Below are positions 24,964 through 32,198 of a stretch of 64,000 bases of DNA, piece after piece (positions within the stretch are counted from its first letter, which is position 1; each line of letters opens with the position of its first letter). Location of the stretch: contig NZ_JACHWH010000005.1 of the NCBI RefSeq assembly GCF_014191255.1, positions 62,001-126,000 on the forward strand, given 5' to 3'. Source of the DNA: Amycolatopsis bartoniae (GTDB lineage Bacteria > Actinomycetota > Actinomycetes > Mycobacteriales > Pseudonocardiaceae). The notes beneath the pieces are model-generated. The model saw only the letters and a program-made list of their open reading frames with translations. It did not search any database and was not told the DNA's origin. Position numbers and translations under genes: made by a program.

Positions 24964-25524
24964 ATGACCAGACGGGGTGCCACGCTCTCGACCTCCGACG
25001 CCCGCCGCGACGTGGTCGTCGACGCGGCGATCGACGAGTTCGCCGGTCGCGGCTACCACAGCACGCCCATCTCGAAGGTGGCGGCGCGGGCCGCGATCTC
25101 CCCCGCCTACGTGTTCAAGCTGTTCCCCAGCAAGGTCGAACTGTTCGTGGCCGCGCTCGACCGCTGCTACGAACTGGTGGAGCAGGCGCTGGCCCGGGGC
25201 GTGGCGCGTGCCGGCGACGGCGGCCCGGAGCGGATCCTCGACGAGATGGGCGGCGCCTACGCCGACCTGATCGCCGACCGGAGCCTGCTGATGCTGCAGG
25301 TCCACGCGCAGTCCGCCGCCGACATCCCCGAGATCGCGAACGCGGTCCGCCGGGGGCTGGCGCGCGTCACCGAGTACGCGCGCAGCCGGTCGGGGGCGGC
25401 CGGCGAGCAGGTGCAGCGGTTCATGGCCTACGGGCAGCTGTGCCACCTCATCGCCACCCTCGGCCTGGACGACCGCGAAGACTGGTCGGCCGTCCTCACC
25501 GCCGGAATCCGCCACCCGAGCTGA
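24964..25524 (+). CDS. TetR-family transcriptional regulator
   Basis: This 186-residue protein has the N-terminal TetR helix-turn-helix at about residues 15-60 (VVVDAAIDEFAGRGYHSTPI, AARAAISPAYVFKLFPSK). A helical ligand domain follows with ALDRCYELVEQALARGV and LLMLQVHAQSAAD. The ATG is directly at the end of its own palindrome, so it is probably autoregulated and leaderless. The next gene start (25603) carries a second GTGA...TCAC palindrome. In related genomes this arrangement usually puts a quinone oxidoreductase under such a repressor; here that target is truncated. Confidence 0.92.
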   Translation: MTRRGATLSTSDARRDVVVDAAIDEFAGRGYHSTPISKVAARAAISPAYVFKLFPSKVELFVAALDRCYELVEQALARGVARAGDGGPERILDEMGGAYADLIADRSLLMLQVHAQSAADIPEIANAVRRGLARVTEYARSRSGAAGEQVQRFMAYGQLCHLIATLGLDDREDWSAVLTAGIRHPS

Positions 25525-25567
25525 GAACCGCCGCCCCGGCCTCCGGGGAGCGTTTTTCGCGACCAGA

Positions 25568-25583
25568 GTGATTGATCAGTCAC
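25568..25583. promoter_or_regulatory. Second TetR operator, before the truncated oxidoreductase
   Basis: GTGATTGATCAGTCAC is a 16-base near-palindrome (14 of 16 positions symmetric, centred on TGATCA) located 20 bp before the ATG at 25603. Its GTGA/TCAC ends match those of the operator at 24944-24963. Confidence 0.6.
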
Positions 25584-25602
25584 ACACTAGAGAGGGACCG
25601 TC

Positions 25603-25751
25603 ATGAGCATCCGGACCACCGAAATCGTCCTTCCCGGCCGCGTCGAGCCCACCGGGCTCCAGGTCACCTCCCGCGAGCTCCCCCCGCCCGGCCCCGGCCA
25701 GGCGCTGGTGCGCGTCGAGGCGACCGGGGTGTCCTTCGCCGAGCAGCAGAT
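25603..25751 (+). pseudogene. Quinone oxidoreductase (MDR), N-terminal 49 residues only
   Basis: The frame starts as a zinc-independent medium-chain dehydrogenase: TTEIVLPGRVEPTGLQVTSR, then PPPGPGQALVRVEATGVSFA, then EQQ. The family would continue with the substrate-channel loop and about 270 more residues, but the similarity stops at about 25750. From there the DNA encodes the C-terminal part of a molybdopterin enzyme in another frame. The start retains AGAGAGGG and the TetR-type palindrome, so the fragment may still be transcribed. It is a deletion remnant. Confidence 0.8.
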
Positions 25752-26321
25752 CTTTACGCCGACGGAAAGTTCTTCGCGCACCCGGACTACTGCCAGGCCT
25801 ACGGCCGCGACCTCGTCACCGGCGCGCCTGCGGAGCCGCAGGAGTACCGCGCCGCGAACCCGGACGGCAAGGCCATGCTCAAGGCCGCCGAGTACCTCGA
25901 ACCCCACGAGCCGCCGGACGAGGAGCACCCGTTCCGCCTGATCACCGGCCGCACGATCTACCAGTTCCACACGCGCACCAAGACCGCTCGCGCACCGGAG
26001 CTGCGGGACGCGGCGCCGGAGGTGTGGGTGGAGCTGTCCGCCGCCGACGCCCGGCGGCTGGGGCTGGCCGAAGGCGACCTGGCCGAGATCCGCACCCCGC
26101 GGGGCACGGTCCGCGCCCACGCGCGGATCGGCGGCATCCGCGAAGGCGTGCTGTTCCTGCCGTTCCGCTACGGCTACTGGGACACCGGCGACCCGGCGGG
26201 CGACAAGGGCAGCCGCGCGGCGAACGAGCTGACCGTCACCGACTGGGATCCGGTCTCGAAACAGCCCCTGTTCAAGACGGCCGCGGCGGCGATCGCCCGC
26301 GCCGGGGAGGTGACGCGGTGA
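25752..26321 (+). pseudogene. Molybdopterin oxidoreductase, C-terminal fragment
   Basis: From the junction the second frame reads LYADGKFFAHPDYCQAYGRD, then EEHPFRLITGRTIYQFHTRT, then AAPEVWVELSAADARRLGLA and EGVLFLPFRYGYWDTGDPAG. This is the last part of a molybdopterin-bis-MGD oxidoreductase, including the dinucleotide-binding domain. At least 500 residues carrying the iron-sulfur site and active site are missing. No start codon is associated with it. The stop (26319-26321) still overlaps the following gene as in an intact operon, so the loss was upstream, between this gene and the MDR gene. Confidence 0.8.
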
Positions 26322-26791
26322 AGCTCGGACTCGCCCTGCGGGAGCTGCACCGGTCGGAGCGGTCGCTCGCGCGGGAGCTGCTGACCGTCTCCGACCGGCA
26401 CCACGCCGAACACGAGATCCACCACGTGGCCCGGGATCTGGCCGGGTGGAGCCGCAACCACACGACGGCGCTCGCGGAGGCGGGCCGCCGCTACGGCGTC
26501 CGCCTGTCCGACGAGGCCGCGAAGACGTCCGGCGTCCTGGCCCCGGTGCGCACCGCGCTGAGCGACCTCACCCGCACCCGCGCGGAGCCGGGTCTGCTCC
26601 TGCTGGCGGACCTGCGCCGCAAGGCGGTGGGCGTGTCGCTGGACTGGGAGCTGCTGGCGCAGGGCGCGCAGGCGGTGAAGGACCCGGAGCTGCTGGCGCT
26701 GGCGCAACGCTGCCACCCGGAGACGCTGCGCCAGCTCAAGTGGGCCAACGCGATGCTGAAAACCCTTTCCCCGCAGGTGCTGGCGAGCTAA
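26318..26791 (+). CDS. Small helical protein linked to a molybdopterin oxidoreductase gene
   Basis: This 157-residue, mainly helical protein starts at a GTG in 4-bp overlap with the stop of the molybdopterin fragment. Segments: GLALRELHRSERSLARELLT, AEHEIHHVARDLAGWSRNHT, and DPELLALAQRCHPETLRQLK near the end. The four-helix, His-containing character resembles ferritin-like/DUF892-type or chaperone-like partners, but I recognise no family with certainty. Because its operon partner is truncated, it may be an orphan relic that is still intact. It ends in a 4-bp overlap with the convergent VOC gene. Confidence 0.7.
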   Translation: MKLGLALRELHRSERSLARELLTVSDRHHAEHEIHHVARDLAGWSRNHTTALAEAGRRYGVRLSDEAAKTSGVLAPVRTALSDLTRTRAEPGLLLLADLRRKAVGVSLDWELLAQGAQAVKDPELLALAQRCHPETLRQLKWANAMLKTLSPQVLAS

Positions 26792-27165
26792 CCGCCGTAG
26801 GGGCGGGTGATGATCTCCAGCCGGTGCCGGTTCGGGTCGTCCCAGTACACCCCGCGCCCGCCGTCGCGGGTGTTCACCCGCCCCGGTTCGTGGCCATGCG
26901 GGTCCGCCCAGAAATCCAGGCCGCGGGCCCGGATACGCTCGAAGATCCGGTCGAACTCGTCCTCGGTCACCAGGAAGGCGTAGTGCTGCGGGTGCACCTC
27001 CCCCTCGACCTCGGCGACGTCGAGGGAGACGCCGTTGTCGGCCTGCACCACGAGGAACGGGCCGTACGGCACGGGTTCGGGCAGGCCCAGCAGCTCCGCG
27101 AGGAACGTGGCCGTCTCCTCGCGGTCGCGGGCTTCGACGATGGTGTGGTTCAGCTGCACCGGCAT
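26788..27165 (-). CDS. VOC-family protein
   Basis: This 125-residue glyoxalase/dioxygenase-fold protein consists of two beta-alpha-beta-beta-beta modules: LNHTIVEARDREETATFLAE with metal-ligand-like His at the start, HYAFLVTEDEFDRIFERIRA in the centre, and GRGVYWDDPNRHRLEIITRP at the end. The conserved H...E pattern (second-strand H, final E in LEI) suggests a bound metal. Such proteins act as lyases, isomerases or antibiotic-binding proteins; the substrate is unknown. It has its own start with GGAAGGAC-like sequence upstream. Confidence 0.9.
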   Translation of the reverse strand: MPVQLNHTIVEARDREETATFLAELLGLPEPVPYGPFLVVQADNGVSLDVAEVEGEVHPQHYAFLVTEDEFDRIFERIRARGLDFWADPHGHEPGRVNTRDGGRGVYWDDPNRHRLEIITRPYGG

Positions 27166-27239
27166 GGCGAGTCCTTCCGGAAGTCCCCTCGATCGTCCTC
27201 CCGCGAGAGCCCCCGGGACAAGCGGGGACTCACCTGACC

Positions 27240-27926
27240 GTGGACGCGAGGGCTACCTCTACGATTCCGCAGGTGACCGCCTACGACGACCTCGAGTACC
27301 TGGACACTTCGGCCCTGCCGCCGCGTCAGCAGCGGATCCTCGCCACGATCCGGGACTGGGTGGTCCGCCACGGCTATCCGCCGAGCACGCGCGAGCTGGG
27401 CGACGCGGTGGGCCTGCGGTCGACGTCGTCGGTGTCGAAGCACCTGTCGGCGCTGGAGGACAAGGGCTTCCTCCGGCGTGGCACCAGCGTGTCACGGCCG
27501 ATGGACGTGCGGATGTTCCTGCAGCAGACCGGTGGTGCCGAGCCGGACGAGGACGCCGTGCCGGTGCCCGTGGTCGGGGACATCGCCGCCGGTGTCCCGA
27601 TCACGGCCGAGGAGCACGTGGACGACGTGCTGAAGCTGCCGCGCGGGCTCACCGGCCGCGGCACCGTGTTCGGCCTGCGCGTGCGTGGCGACTCGATGGT
27701 GGACGCCGCGATCTGCGACGGCGACATCGTGGTGGTGCGCCGCCAGCCCGAGGCCCACTCGGGGCAGATCGTCGCCGCCATGCTCGACGGCGAGGCCACC
27801 GTCAAGGTGTACCGCCGCCGCAACGGGCACGTCTACCTCGAACCCCGCAACCCGGCGTACGAGGTGATCGACGGCGACGAGGCGGTCGTGCTGGGCATCG
27901 TGGTGTCGGTCCTGCGCAGCGTCTGA
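27240..27926 (+). CDS. lexA: LexA-type SOS repressor, possibly a paralog
   Basis: This 228-residue protein has a winged helix-turn-helix (LPPRQQRILATIRDWVVRHG, PPSTRELGDAVGLRSTSSVS) and a self-cleaving peptidase domain. The scissile bond is A117-G118 in GDIAAGVPI, with catalytic S152 in GDSMVD and K189 in ATVKV. The spacings (35 and 37 residues) equal those of E. coli LexA, so it should be cleaved on RecA activation. The recognition helix is followed by VSKHLSALEDKGFLRRG, slightly unlike the common SVAHQLxxLExKGYLRR. I see no TCGAAC-N4-GTTCGA SOS box upstream, so this may be a second LexA-like repressor rather than the main one. GTG at 27240 or 27273. Confidence 0.85.
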   Translation: MDARATSTIPQVTAYDDLEYLDTSALPPRQQRILATIRDWVVRHGYPPSTRELGDAVGLRSTSSVSKHLSALEDKGFLRRGTSVSRPMDVRMFLQQTGGAEPDEDAVPVPVVGDIAAGVPITAEEHVDDVLKLPRGLTGRGTVFGLRVRGDSMVDAAICDGDIVVVRRQPEAHSGQIVAAMLDGEATVKVYRRRNGHVYLEPRNPAYEVIDGDEAVVLGIVVSVLRSV

Positions 27927-27950
27927 CATTCGTCCACTGAGGACGGTCAG
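27923..27950. terminator. Bulged hairpin between convergent genes
   Basis: CTGAC (27923-27927) and GTCC (27932-27935) can pair with GGAC (27941-27944) and GTCAG (27946-27950). It lies at the junction of the lexA and lipase-like gene ends and could stop transcription from both sides. Confidence 0.4.
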
Positions 27951-29044
27951 GACACGAAAGCCATGGCGGGATAACGGGATGACGGCCCGTCGAGCAGCCG
28001 GCCGTCCCCGCCGCGCAGCCACCGGTCGAAGAACGCCGCCAGGTAGGCGCGCTGGGTGCGGATCGCGGTGGCCGGGTCCAGCGTGCCCACGCCGACGCCC
28101 AACTGCGGCAGGAGCGCTTCGGCGTCGGTGAACGACGCGTGCTCGCTGCCCAGCAGTTTCAGCTGCCGCGCCCAGCCCGGCGTGTGGGCGAGGAACGCCG
28201 TCCAGCCCGGGCCGGTGTCGGTGGTTCCGTCCTTGCCCACCAGCAGGAACGGCTTCGCCAGGCCCTCGGCCGCCGGGGGCATCGGGCTGCCGTCGTAGTA
28301 GGTCAGGTTCCCGTCGAGGTCCACCCCGGCCACCACCCGCGGGTCGGCCGCCATGGTCAGCGCCGCGGCCGCGCCGCCCATCGAGTGCCCGAGCATCCCG
28401 ACCCGGTCGACGGTCAGCCAGGGCAGGCGCGCGAGCGAGTCGAGCACGAACCGGGTGTCGCGGACGCGGACGTCGAGCGCCTTGCGCAGGAACGGGTCCG
28501 GGTCGCCGGGCTCGACCATGGTGCGCACGGAACCGTCGGGGAACTGGACTTCCGGCGCCTCGTACGTGTGGTCGGCGCTCACCACCACGTAACCGCGGCT
28601 CGCGAGGTCCTCGGCCGCGGCGGTGCCCCAGGTGCGCGGCTCCCCCAGCCCCGGCGAGTAGACGATCACCGGCCGCCTGCCGGGCAGGGCCGGGGCGTCG
28701 CGGACCGCGTGCGTGCGGACGGCCGCCCAGTCCGTGCCCGGCGGCGTGCCGAGGCCGAGATACTGGTTCGCCGTCACCGCGTCGAAGTGCGCCGCGGCCC
28801 CCGGCAGCATGTACGGCGCCGCGCGGCCCGGCACGAGCAGCGCCGGATAGTGGACGCTCACCATCAGCTCCCGCGGCCCCGCCACCCACGGGTCGGGGCG
28901 GGCGGCGTCGACGAGGTGCAGGTCGGTCTCGCCGACGCGGTACGGGCCGCTGGGCTCGGGCAGCGCCAGGCGCGTGGCCGCCGCGGCGGGCACGGTGAGC
29001 GCGGCGGTGACGAGCACGGCGGCGGTGAGGATCTTCCAGCGCAT
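27947..29044 (-). CDS. Secreted alpha/beta hydrolase (PAF-acetylhydrolase-like)
   Basis: This 365-residue protein has a signal peptide (MRWKILTAAVLVTAALTVPA, cleaved after AAAA). The hydrolase domain follows: RPVIVYSPGLGEPRTWGTAA for the oxyanion region, GMLGHSMGGAAAALTM with the nucleophile Ser, GVDLDGNLTYYD for the acid strand, and a His in SEHASFTD. The set of motifs fits the platelet-activating-factor acetylhydrolase/dienelactone-type lipases of actinomycetes. Acting outside the cell on short acyl esters or polyesters is plausible. It stands alone. Confidence 0.88.
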   Translation of the reverse strand: MRWKILTAAVLVTAALTVPAAAATRLALPEPSGPYRVGETDLHLVDAARPDPWVAGPRELMVSVHYPALLVPGRAAPYMLPGAAAHFDAVTANQYLGLGTPPGTDWAAVRTHAVRDAPALPGRRPVIVYSPGLGEPRTWGTAAAEDLASRGYVVVSADHTYEAPEVQFPDGSVRTMVEPGDPDPFLRKALDVRVRDTRFVLDSLARLPWLTVDRVGMLGHSMGGAAAALTMAADPRVVAGVDLDGNLTYYDGSPMPPAAEGLAKPFLLVGKDGTTDTGPGWTAFLAHTPGWARQLKLLGSEHASFTDAEALLPQLGVGVGTLDPATAIRTQRAYLAAFFDRWLRGGDGRLLDGPSSRYPAMAFVS

Positions 29045-29170
29045 GAGCCGATACTGGCGCCGCCACCGGGTTCGCGGATCGGGGAAGACCCCGGAACCGA
29101 CCCTGAACAGGCCCTCTCACCGTGCCCCGATCCCCAGCACAATGGGCGGGACACGACGAAGGGACCGCTC

Positions 29171-29566
29171 ATGTCCGATGAGAACCTGCCCGAGCCCGAC
29201 TACAGCGAGTCGGGTGTCCCGAGCTTCGACTACGTCCGCGACCGCATCGAAGGCCGCATAGCCACCGCAGCCGGCTCGGCAGAGCTGGCAGGAGAAACCC
29301 CAGAGGCAAGATCGATCGAAGAACAAGAAGCCGAGCGAGAGAAAGCGGCAAAGGAAAAACTGGCAGAACTACGCAACCAAACTACACAAGGAATAATACA
29401 GCACGACCAAATAGCCACCCGGCGACGAGAACGGCCCGGCACACGCCCAGGCCTCCCCCGTCCCCGATCCCCAGCCTCATTAGCGGTTGGCTCGCCGGGT
29501 CAAGGGTCGCGCAGCGATCGCGAAGCGACGCCGAAGGCGCCCTTGACGCGGCGAGCCAACCGTTAA
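29171..29566 (+). CDS. Short acidic protein with anomalous, run-on C-terminus
   Basis: The first 65 residues are ordinary: EPDYSESGVPSFDYVRDRIE, then TAAGSAELAGETPEARSIEE, then a charged helix EQEAEREKAAKEKLAELRNQ. I remember similar short actinobacterial proteins ending about there, but know no function. From about 29285 the codons become A+T-rich (AAA, AGA, ACA, ATA), unlike all neighbours. After NQTTQGIIQHDQIATRRRER the frame becomes Pro/Arg-rich and enters the inverted repeat at 29480, whose right arm provides the TAA at 29564. The original stop has probably been lost by mutation or insertion, so the natural end may be near residue 75. ATG start with GACGAAGGGA upstream. Confidence 0.6.
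   Translation: MSDENLPEPDYSESGVPSFDYVRDRIEGRIATAAGSAELAGETPEARSIEEQEAEREKAAKEKLAELRNQTTQGIIQHDQIATRRRERPGTRPGLPRPRSPASLAVGSPGQGSRSDREATPKAPLTRRANR
29480..29566. repeat. REP-like 27-bp inverted repeat
   Basis: The left arm (29480-29506, core GGTTGGCTCGCCG) and the right arm (29540-29566, core CGGCGAGCCAACC) match at 25 of 27 positions. The 33-base centre is itself rich in small palindromes (GCGATCGC). I recall similar palindromic units scattered through Amycolatopsis-like genomes, but only this copy is in the window, so the repeat status is inference. Confidence 0.65.
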
Positions 29567-29716
29567 ACGATCAAGGGAAAGGGGCGGGGGTGGCCGGGCA
29601 TTGGAGGGCGGCCACGCCCGGCCCACAACGGGTGACCACGCTGGGTCCAAAGTGATCCCCGGTGTCAGGCCACGGGATGATCACCCCACTCTCGGGGTTT
29701 GTTTACAGTCCTTCCC

Positions 29717-30427
29717 ATGGCAGGTGACACCACTGTGGAGGCGATCAACCAGGCGGCCCGGTACCTCGATCTCGCCGGGGTGTTCGCCGCCGCCGTGCTG
29801 GGTGGGGCGGTGGGGCGCAGTGAGCGGCTGGACCTCTTCGGGATTCTCGTCGTGGGCAGCATTTCCGGGCTCGGGGGCGGGGTCGTCCGCGACACCCTGC
29901 TCCAGCACGGGACGCCCGTCGCGCTCACCGACTACGCCTACCTGCCGACCGCACTGGCCGGGGCGTTCGTCGCGTTTGCCGTGTCCATCGGGGCGCGGGC
30001 GTGGGACCGGTTGTTCACCGCGCTGGACGCCGCGGTCATCGGGCTCTGGGCGGTCAGCGGCGCGCAGAAGACGCTCGCCGCCGGGCTGGGGTGGCTGCCC
30101 GCCGTCCTCCTGGGCACCACGACCGCCGTCGGTGGGGGTGCGTTGCGGGACGTCCTGCTGCGGCGGGTGCCCGCGGTGTTCGGCGGCACCCCGCTGTACG
30201 GCACCGTCGCGGCGGCCGTCGCTTCGACGATGGTCGTCTGCACGTACCTGGGTGCGCCGATCGCCGGGTTCGTCATCGGCGTGGTGGGCGCGCTGCTGTT
30301 CCGCCTGGCCGCCGTGAAGTTCGGCTGGAACCTGCCCAACGGCCTGGAGTGGCAGCCGCACTCCCGGCTCGCCGCCGCCTTCCGCCGTCGCCGCCGCACG
30401 CCGCCGGAGGACCCTCAGAGCCGGTAG
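29717..30427 (+). CDS. Trimeric intracellular cation channel family protein (UPF0126)
   Basis: This 236-residue membrane protein has two repeats of three helices. Each repeat has the glycine-rich kink typical of the TRIC/UPF0126 family: ILVVGSISGLGGGVVRDTLL in the first and LGTTTAVGGGALRDVLLRRV in the second, followed by PLYGTVAAAVASTMVV. Bacterial members form trimeric monovalent cation (mainly K+) channels. The C-terminal 35 residues are cytosolic and Arg-rich. I take the ATG at 29717; a TTG six codons upstream is possible. The gene end overlaps the convergent methyltransferase by 13 bp. Confidence 0.92.
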   Translation: MAGDTTVEAINQAARYLDLAGVFAAAVLGGAVGRSERLDLFGILVVGSISGLGGGVVRDTLLQHGTPVALTDYAYLPTALAGAFVAFAVSIGARAWDRLFTALDAAVIGLWAVSGAQKTLAAGLGWLPAVLLGTTTAVGGGALRDVLLRRVPAVFGGTPLYGTVAAAVASTMVVCTYLGAPIAGFVIGVVGALLFRLAAVKFGWNLPNGLEWQPHSRLAAAFRRRRRTPPEDPQSR

Positions 30428-31155
30428 ACCGACACGTGCGACTCCGACTCCGCCGTGAACTCCGCGCCGCTCCAGTCCGCGTGCCGCGACTCCAGCTCGA
30501 AGCCCGCGAGCTGCGCCATCAGGTCGAGCTCCGCGGGCCAGACGTAGCGGAACCGGCCACTGCCGACCCGGGCCTGCCTGCCGTCACCGAACGTGAAGTG
30601 GTGCGACACCAGCTCCTGCCGCAGCACGTCGTACACGTCCACGCCGACGTAACCGGGATCGTTGCGGAACACCACGGCGTCCTGCCCCGGCGGCAGCTTC
30701 CGCAGGGCCGGCACCCCCAGCTCGACCACGAACCGCCCGCCGGGCACGAGGTGGCGCGCCGCGTTGCGGAAGCACTTGACCTGCTCCGCCTGCGTCCGCA
30801 GGTTCGAGATCGTGTTGAACACCAGGTAGACGAGCGTGTACTCCCCCGGTACATGCGTGGTCGCCATGTCGCCCAGGACCACCGGGATCGCCGCCTCGTC
30901 CGCCTTCGTGCGCAGCTGCTCGACCATCCACGGCGACAGCTCCACGCCGCTCACCGGCACGCCCCGTGCGGCGAGCGGGACGGCGACGCGGCCGGTGCCG
31001 ATCGCGAACTCCAGCGCGGCGCCGCCACCCGCGAGCGAGGCCAGCCGGTCCACGGCCGGGCCGAGCACCTCGGGCGCGAACATGCCGGTGCCCGGCGTGT
31101 CGTAGCGGCGGGCGGTCTCGGCGTCCCAGATCTCCTTCTGCTCCACGAGGTCCAT
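30415..31155 (-). CDS. Class I SAM-dependent methyltransferase
   Basis: This 246-residue protein has the Rossmann-type methyltransferase fold. Motif I is ALEFAIGTGRVAVPLAARGV (about residues 49-68), followed by GVELSPWMVEQLRTKADE, and motif IV is YTLVYLVFNTISNL with RHLVPGGRFVVELGVPALRK after it. It belongs to the small-molecule group with methyltransferase 25-like features. ATG at 31155. No partner enzymes are close, so the substrate is unknown. Confidence 0.9.
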   Translation of the reverse strand: MDLVEQKEIWDAETARRYDTPGTGMFAPEVLGPAVDRLASLAGGGAALEFAIGTGRVAVPLAARGVPVSGVELSPWMVEQLRTKADEAAIPVVLGDMATTHVPGEYTLVYLVFNTISNLRTQAEQVKCFRNAARHLVPGGRFVVELGVPALRKLPPGQDAVVFRNDPGYVGVDVYDVLRQELVSHHFTFGDGRQARVGSGRFRYVWPAELDLMAQLAGFELESRHADWSGAEFTAESESHVSVYRL

Positions 31156-31225
31156 CGTCCCGGCGCCGTCCACCCATTTGACCGGAAATGACGGCCTCGA
31201 CACGAGAACGATCACGGTCGATCAC

Positions 31226-31254
31226 TTGACAGCTGATCGGCTGATCGCTTTACT
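31226..31254 (+). promoter_or_regulatory. Sigma-70-type promoter with tandem CTGATCG repeat
   Basis: TTGACA (31226-31231), a 17-base spacer and TTTACT (31249-31254) are the best -35/-10 pair in the window. The spacer is an 8-base direct repeat, GCTGATCG then GCTGATCGC, suggesting an operator between the promoter elements. It lies 138 bp before the GH114 gene and probably drives the whole 31393-37513 operon. Confidence 0.7.
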
Positions 31255-31392
31255 TCGTGCCACGTCGGCACCCAGGCGCCCGACGCAGAGGTACGCCCAG
31301 CCGGTATGCGGCCCCGCCGCGAGCCCGGACCGAGTCGCCAGGACACCGGGGTGTCCGAGGCGGGGTCGTGCCCACTGTTCGCGGAGTTCGAG

Positions 31393-32187
31393 ATGCCCCT
31401 TTCCCGCCTCCGGCTCGCCGCCGCCTCCACCGCGCTCCTCACGGCCGCCTGCGCCGCCCCCGCCGCGCAGGCCGCCACGCCCGCTCCCCCGCCGGCCGGC
31501 GCGGCGTTCGACTACCAGATCGGCGGCGCATACGACCCGCCCGAGGGCGTCAAGGTCGTCACCCGCGACCACGGCACCGCGCCCGCGAAGGGCCTCTACA
31601 ACATCTGCTACGTCAACGCCTTCCAGGCCCAGCCCGGCGCCGAGGGCGAGTGGGACGACGACCTGCTGTTGCGCGACGCGAGCGGCAACGTCGTGATGGA
31701 CGGCGACTGGGGCGAGGCGCTGCTGGACGTCGGCACCGCCGGCAAGCGCACGAGGATCGCGGCCAAGGTCGACTCCTGGATCGACGAGTGCGCCGCCAAG
31801 GGCTACCAGGCGGTCGAACCGGACAACTTCGACAGCTTCACGCGCTCGGACGGCCTGCTGACCGACGCGGACGCGCAGGACTACATCAAGCTGCTCTCCG
31901 CGCACGCGCACGAAAAGGGCCTCGCGATCGCGCAGAAGAACACCTCCGAGCTGTCCGCGCGGCACACGCAGAACGGGCTGGACTTCGCCGTCGCCGAGGA
32001 GTGCGGCGAACAGCACAACTGCGGCGAGTTCACCGCGGCCTTCGGCGATCACGTGATCGTCATCGAGTACACCGCCGAGGGCCTGTCCTACGCCTGCGGG
32101 CACTGGCCGCGGCTGAGCATCGTGCGGCGCGACCACGACGTCGTGACGCCCGACGACGCGGAGAACTACGTCCGCGAGACCTGCTGA
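31393..32187 (+). CDS. Secreted GH114 endo-alpha-1,4-polygalactosaminidase
   Basis: This 264-residue exported protein has a signal peptide ending around AAQAA; an internal TAAC could alternatively be a weak lipobox. The TIM-barrel matches GH114: YDPPEGVKVVTRDHG, KGLYNICYVNAFQAQPGAE, then the acidic motif KGYQAVEPDNFDSF, EKGLAIAQKNTSEL and LDFAVAEECGEQHNCGEF. Characterised relatives cleave alpha-1,4-linked galactosamine polymers such as the deacetylated galactosaminogalactan of Aspergillus. It would produce oligosaccharides for the importer encoded directly downstream. ATG with GGAGTTCGAG upstream. Confidence 0.87.
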   Translation: MPLSRLRLAAASTALLTAACAAPAAQAATPAPPPAGAAFDYQIGGAYDPPEGVKVVTRDHGTAPAKGLYNICYVNAFQAQPGAEGEWDDDLLLRDASGNVVMDGDWGEALLDVGTAGKRTRIAAKVDSWIDECAAKGYQAVEPDNFDSFTRSDGLLTDADAQDYIKLLSAHAHEKGLAIAQKNTSELSARHTQNGLDFAVAEECGEQHNCGEFTAAFGDHVIVIEYTAEGLSYACGHWPRLSIVRRDHDVVTPDDAENYVRETC

Positions 32188-32198
32188 CGGGAGGTCGC

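Noticed and set aside
25745-25756. The AGATCT at the MDR/molybdopterin junction as a sign of a cloning artefact
   Set aside because: One six-base site is weak evidence. The flanking operator and gene overlap look natural, so a genomic deletion is the simpler explanation.
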